DNA from: Nitrososphaerota archaeon
GTDB lineage: Archaea; Thermoproteota; Nitrososphaeria; Nitrososphaerales; Nitrosopumilaceae
Assembly (NCBI GenBank): GCA_030611185.1
Contig: JAUWQG010000067.1
Span: forward strand, 1 to 5,447
Length of the DNA: 5,447 bases
Reading direction: 5' to 3'
The notes below the pieces were generated by a model that had not been told where the DNA came from, ran no database searches, and saw only the letters and a program-made list of their open reading frames with translations. Position 1 is the stretch's first letter, and the number at the start of each line of letters is the position of its first letter. Below are positions 3,693 through 5,447 of the stretch, piece by piece. The position numbers and the translations under genes were made by a program.

Positions 3693-5447
3693 ATGTCAAC
3701 CAATCCTGAAAAGGCAGTATCTTACATCCTTACAAAACCAGTATCAGAATTTATGGATAAGGATGTATTGCTACTAAATCAAAATACCCTAACACGGAAT
3801 GCTGCAAGGATGCTTCAGCATTATGAGACAGATGACATTATTGTAACTGATGAAAAAAGAGACCCTATAGGAATTGTTACAGATGAAGATATTTTAAGAA
3901 AAGTTAGCGATGCTTCAGTTTACGCAGAAGCTACATCACTAAAAGATGTAATGACTACACCTTTAATTGTAATAAATGAAAAAGCAACTCTACAAGATGC
4001 ACTTCATAAAATGAGGGACAACAATATTAGAAAATTACCTGTAAGTAATAAAAAAAATCAAATTATTGGGATTATTTTTCAAGCAACAATTGCAAATGCC
4101 ATAAGAGATGCAACTGCAACACCTCCACGGCTTCTCAGCCCACCAATCAAAGCAATATTAGGAAATTTGGGATTTGTTTTACAATTTGCAGGAGTTTTGC
4201 TCCTGGTTCCCGCAATTGTGGCCACAGTACTGGCAGAGACTGAGATTGCCACTGGAATTTACCTCAATACAGTCTTGCTGTTAGTAACAGGGTTTTTTCT
4301 AAATTCGTATGGAGAAAAGGCTAGCCTCAACCTCCGACAAGCTTCTGTGCTTGTTTTTTCAAGTCTGTTTTTGTTAACACTCTTTGGAACAACACCATAT
4401 CTTTACATATCCGCTCCCGATTTGACTCCAACTGAGGCATTTTCAAACGCATTTTTTTCTAGTGCAGCAGGATTTACAACTGGAGGCATTTCTTTATTTG
4501 ATGAACCTGAGAATTTGCCTCAGAGTTTCACCTTCTATCGAAGCTTTACCCAGCTTGTAGGAGGAATGAGTTTCATTTATCTCGTAATTACAGCATTTTA
4601 TCCAGAATCAAAACTTCGTTCCATGAGAGGTTTTATTTCAGGTAGAACATTACACATGAGAGAATTATTTGGTACAATCACTGTGATTTTTGCACTTTAC
4701 ATTGTAATTGTCGCATTGCTGTTGTGGGTTTTCGGAGAAAGAAACCTAATGGATAATTTTTCATTAGCTATGAGTACATTGGCAACTGGAGGATTCTTGC
4801 CAAATTCAACAATTTTACAGGATCTTCTTTGGCAAGAAGAAATAGTTTTGATGGGTGCAATGATTCTTGGGGCCTTACCATTTACATTCCACTATGGATT
4901 TGTCAGAAAAAAATTCCTCTCACCAAAGCTAGGAAAAGAAGTACTAGTGTATTTTGCAATATTAATTACTGCAACACTTTTGTTTATGGCAATTAGTGGT
5001 TTTGATCCATTAGAAAGTGCATTTCATTCTGTGTCAGCTAGCACCACTGCTGGCCTTCAACAAGAAAGTTTGTCAGGATTAAACCCTGCAGCCCATGGAA
5101 TTTTAATTCTATTAATGTTCATTGGAGGGTGTGGTTTTTCAACTGCAGGTGGTCTAAAAATATTCAGACTATTCCACTTGAAAAATGCCAGAGATATCCT
5201 CAGTAAAGTAAAACGAGAGCAATTACCGATTGAAACAAAAAAAGAAATCTATTCAACCTTGATAATAGTTGCCTTGTTTCCAATAATTGCAATGATTACG
5301 GCAGGGCATTTGGCTGCAATTGAAGATGTTAGCTATGAAAATGCATTTTTTGAATCTGCAGGAGTGATAACCACAGGAGGACTTTCTGCAGGAGTCATTG
5401 ATTTTGATACAGACCCTGCAACAAAGATAGGGTTAGGATTTCTCATG
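3693..5447 (+). CDS. CBS-domain/TrkH-family potassium transporter fusion (3' end beyond window)
   Basis: The frame runs 585 codons without a stop to the window edge. ATG 3693 is the first start after an in-frame stop at 3672-3674. Residues about 17-70 and 83-138 are two CBS repeats. The first ends in GIVTDEDI (60-67), the GxxTxxD nucleotide-binding motif; the second ends in GIIFQATI (126-133) and lacks that Thr/Asp pair, so probably one adenosine-nucleotide site works. From about 155 it is a TrkH/KtrB-type membrane protein with the four pore segments SAAGFTTGG (257-265), STLATGGF (361-368), SASTTAGL (448-455) and ESAGVITTGGLSAG (554-567). The family hallmark GGCGFSTAGGLK (478-489) is present, with hydrophobic helices near 161-180, 189-207, 217-239, 285-304, 325-348, 383-403, 417-437, 467-487 and 518-540. 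Ordinary TrkH is about 480 residues, so only some 30-60 residues are missing. TrkH normally takes ATP/ADP control from a separate TrkA/KtrA RCK ring; here the sensor is fused. K+ versus Na+ selectivity cannot be read reliably. Confidence 0.9.
   Translation, partial: MSTNPEKAVSYILTKPVSEFMDKDVLLLNQNTLTRNAARMLQHYETDDIIVTDEKRDPIGIVTDEDILRKVSDASVYAEATSLKDVMTTPLIVINEKATLQDALHKMRDNNIRKLPVSNKKNQIIGIIFQATIANAIRDATATPPRLLSPPIKAILGNLGFVLQFAGVLLLVPAIVATVLAETEIATGIYLNTVLLLVTGFFLNSYGEKASLNLRQASVLVFSSLFLLTLFGTTPYLYISAPDLTPTEAFSNAFFSSAAGFTTGGISLFDEPENLPQSFTFYRSFTQLVGGMSFIYLVITAFYPESKLRSMRGFISGRTLHMRELFGTITVIFALYIVIVALLLWVFGERNLMDNFSLAMSTLATGGFLPNSTILQDLLWQEEIVLMGAMILGALPFTFHYGFVRKKFLSPKLGKEVLVYFAILITATLLFMAISGFDPLESAFHSVSASTTAGLQQESLSGLNPAAHGILILLMFIGGCGFSTAGGLKIFRLFHLKNARDILSKVKREQLPIETKKEIYSTLIIVALFPIIAMITAGHLAAIEDVSYENAFFESAGVITTGGLSAGVIDFDTDPATKIGLGFLM

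Noticed and set aside
1..5447. CRISPR array, prophage, integrase or defence genes
   Set aside because: No regularly spaced repeats, no integrase, transposase, Cas or restriction-type protein, and no att-like duplication were seen. The genes look like ordinary chromosome.

Overview
The window looks like chromosomal DNA of an ammonia-oxidising archaeon of the Nitrosopumilus type (Nitrososphaerota, formerly Thaumarchaeota). The evidence is low GC, very AT-rich spacers, a PurP-family ATP-grasp enzyme, TATA-like boxes about 20-30 bases upstream of start codons with no Shine-Dalgarno sequence (leaderless genes), and small proteins typical of that group. The lineage is inferred from style and families; no marker gene is present.

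Layout. On the left, a tiny minus-strand gene for a one-helix membrane protein (28-171) diverges from a purP-family gene (271-1362). Then comes a 478-base gene-free stretch (1363-1840). It holds a GC-rich, self-complementary island (1401-1507), probably an unrecognised structured RNA, and a very AT-rich part with an 11-bp inverted repeat (1693-1796). Next are a small zinc-ribbon protein (1841-2101), a candidate C/D-box guide RNA with its own TATA box (2138-2189), a Mesh1/SpoT-like HD hydrolase (2243-2809), and a 65-residue coiled-coil protein (2868-3065). The coiled-coil gene converges, one base apart, on a DUF151 'bifunctional nuclease' gene on the minus strand (3067-3492). A 200-base divergent promoter region follows. 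The right end is a CBS-CBS-TrkH fusion (3693 to beyond 5447), a cation channel/transporter with an adenine-nucleotide-type sensor at its N terminus. It has no stop codon in the window.

The genes do not form one operon. Most have their own TATA box, and orientation changes four times. The themes are purine metabolism (PurP family), possible nucleotide-alarmone turnover (HD hydrolase) and nucleotide-sensing ion transport (CBS-TrkH), but a functional link between them is only inference. The points most worth following are the two RNA candidates, the CBS-TrkH architecture, and the divergent ATP-grasp loop of the PurP homologue.
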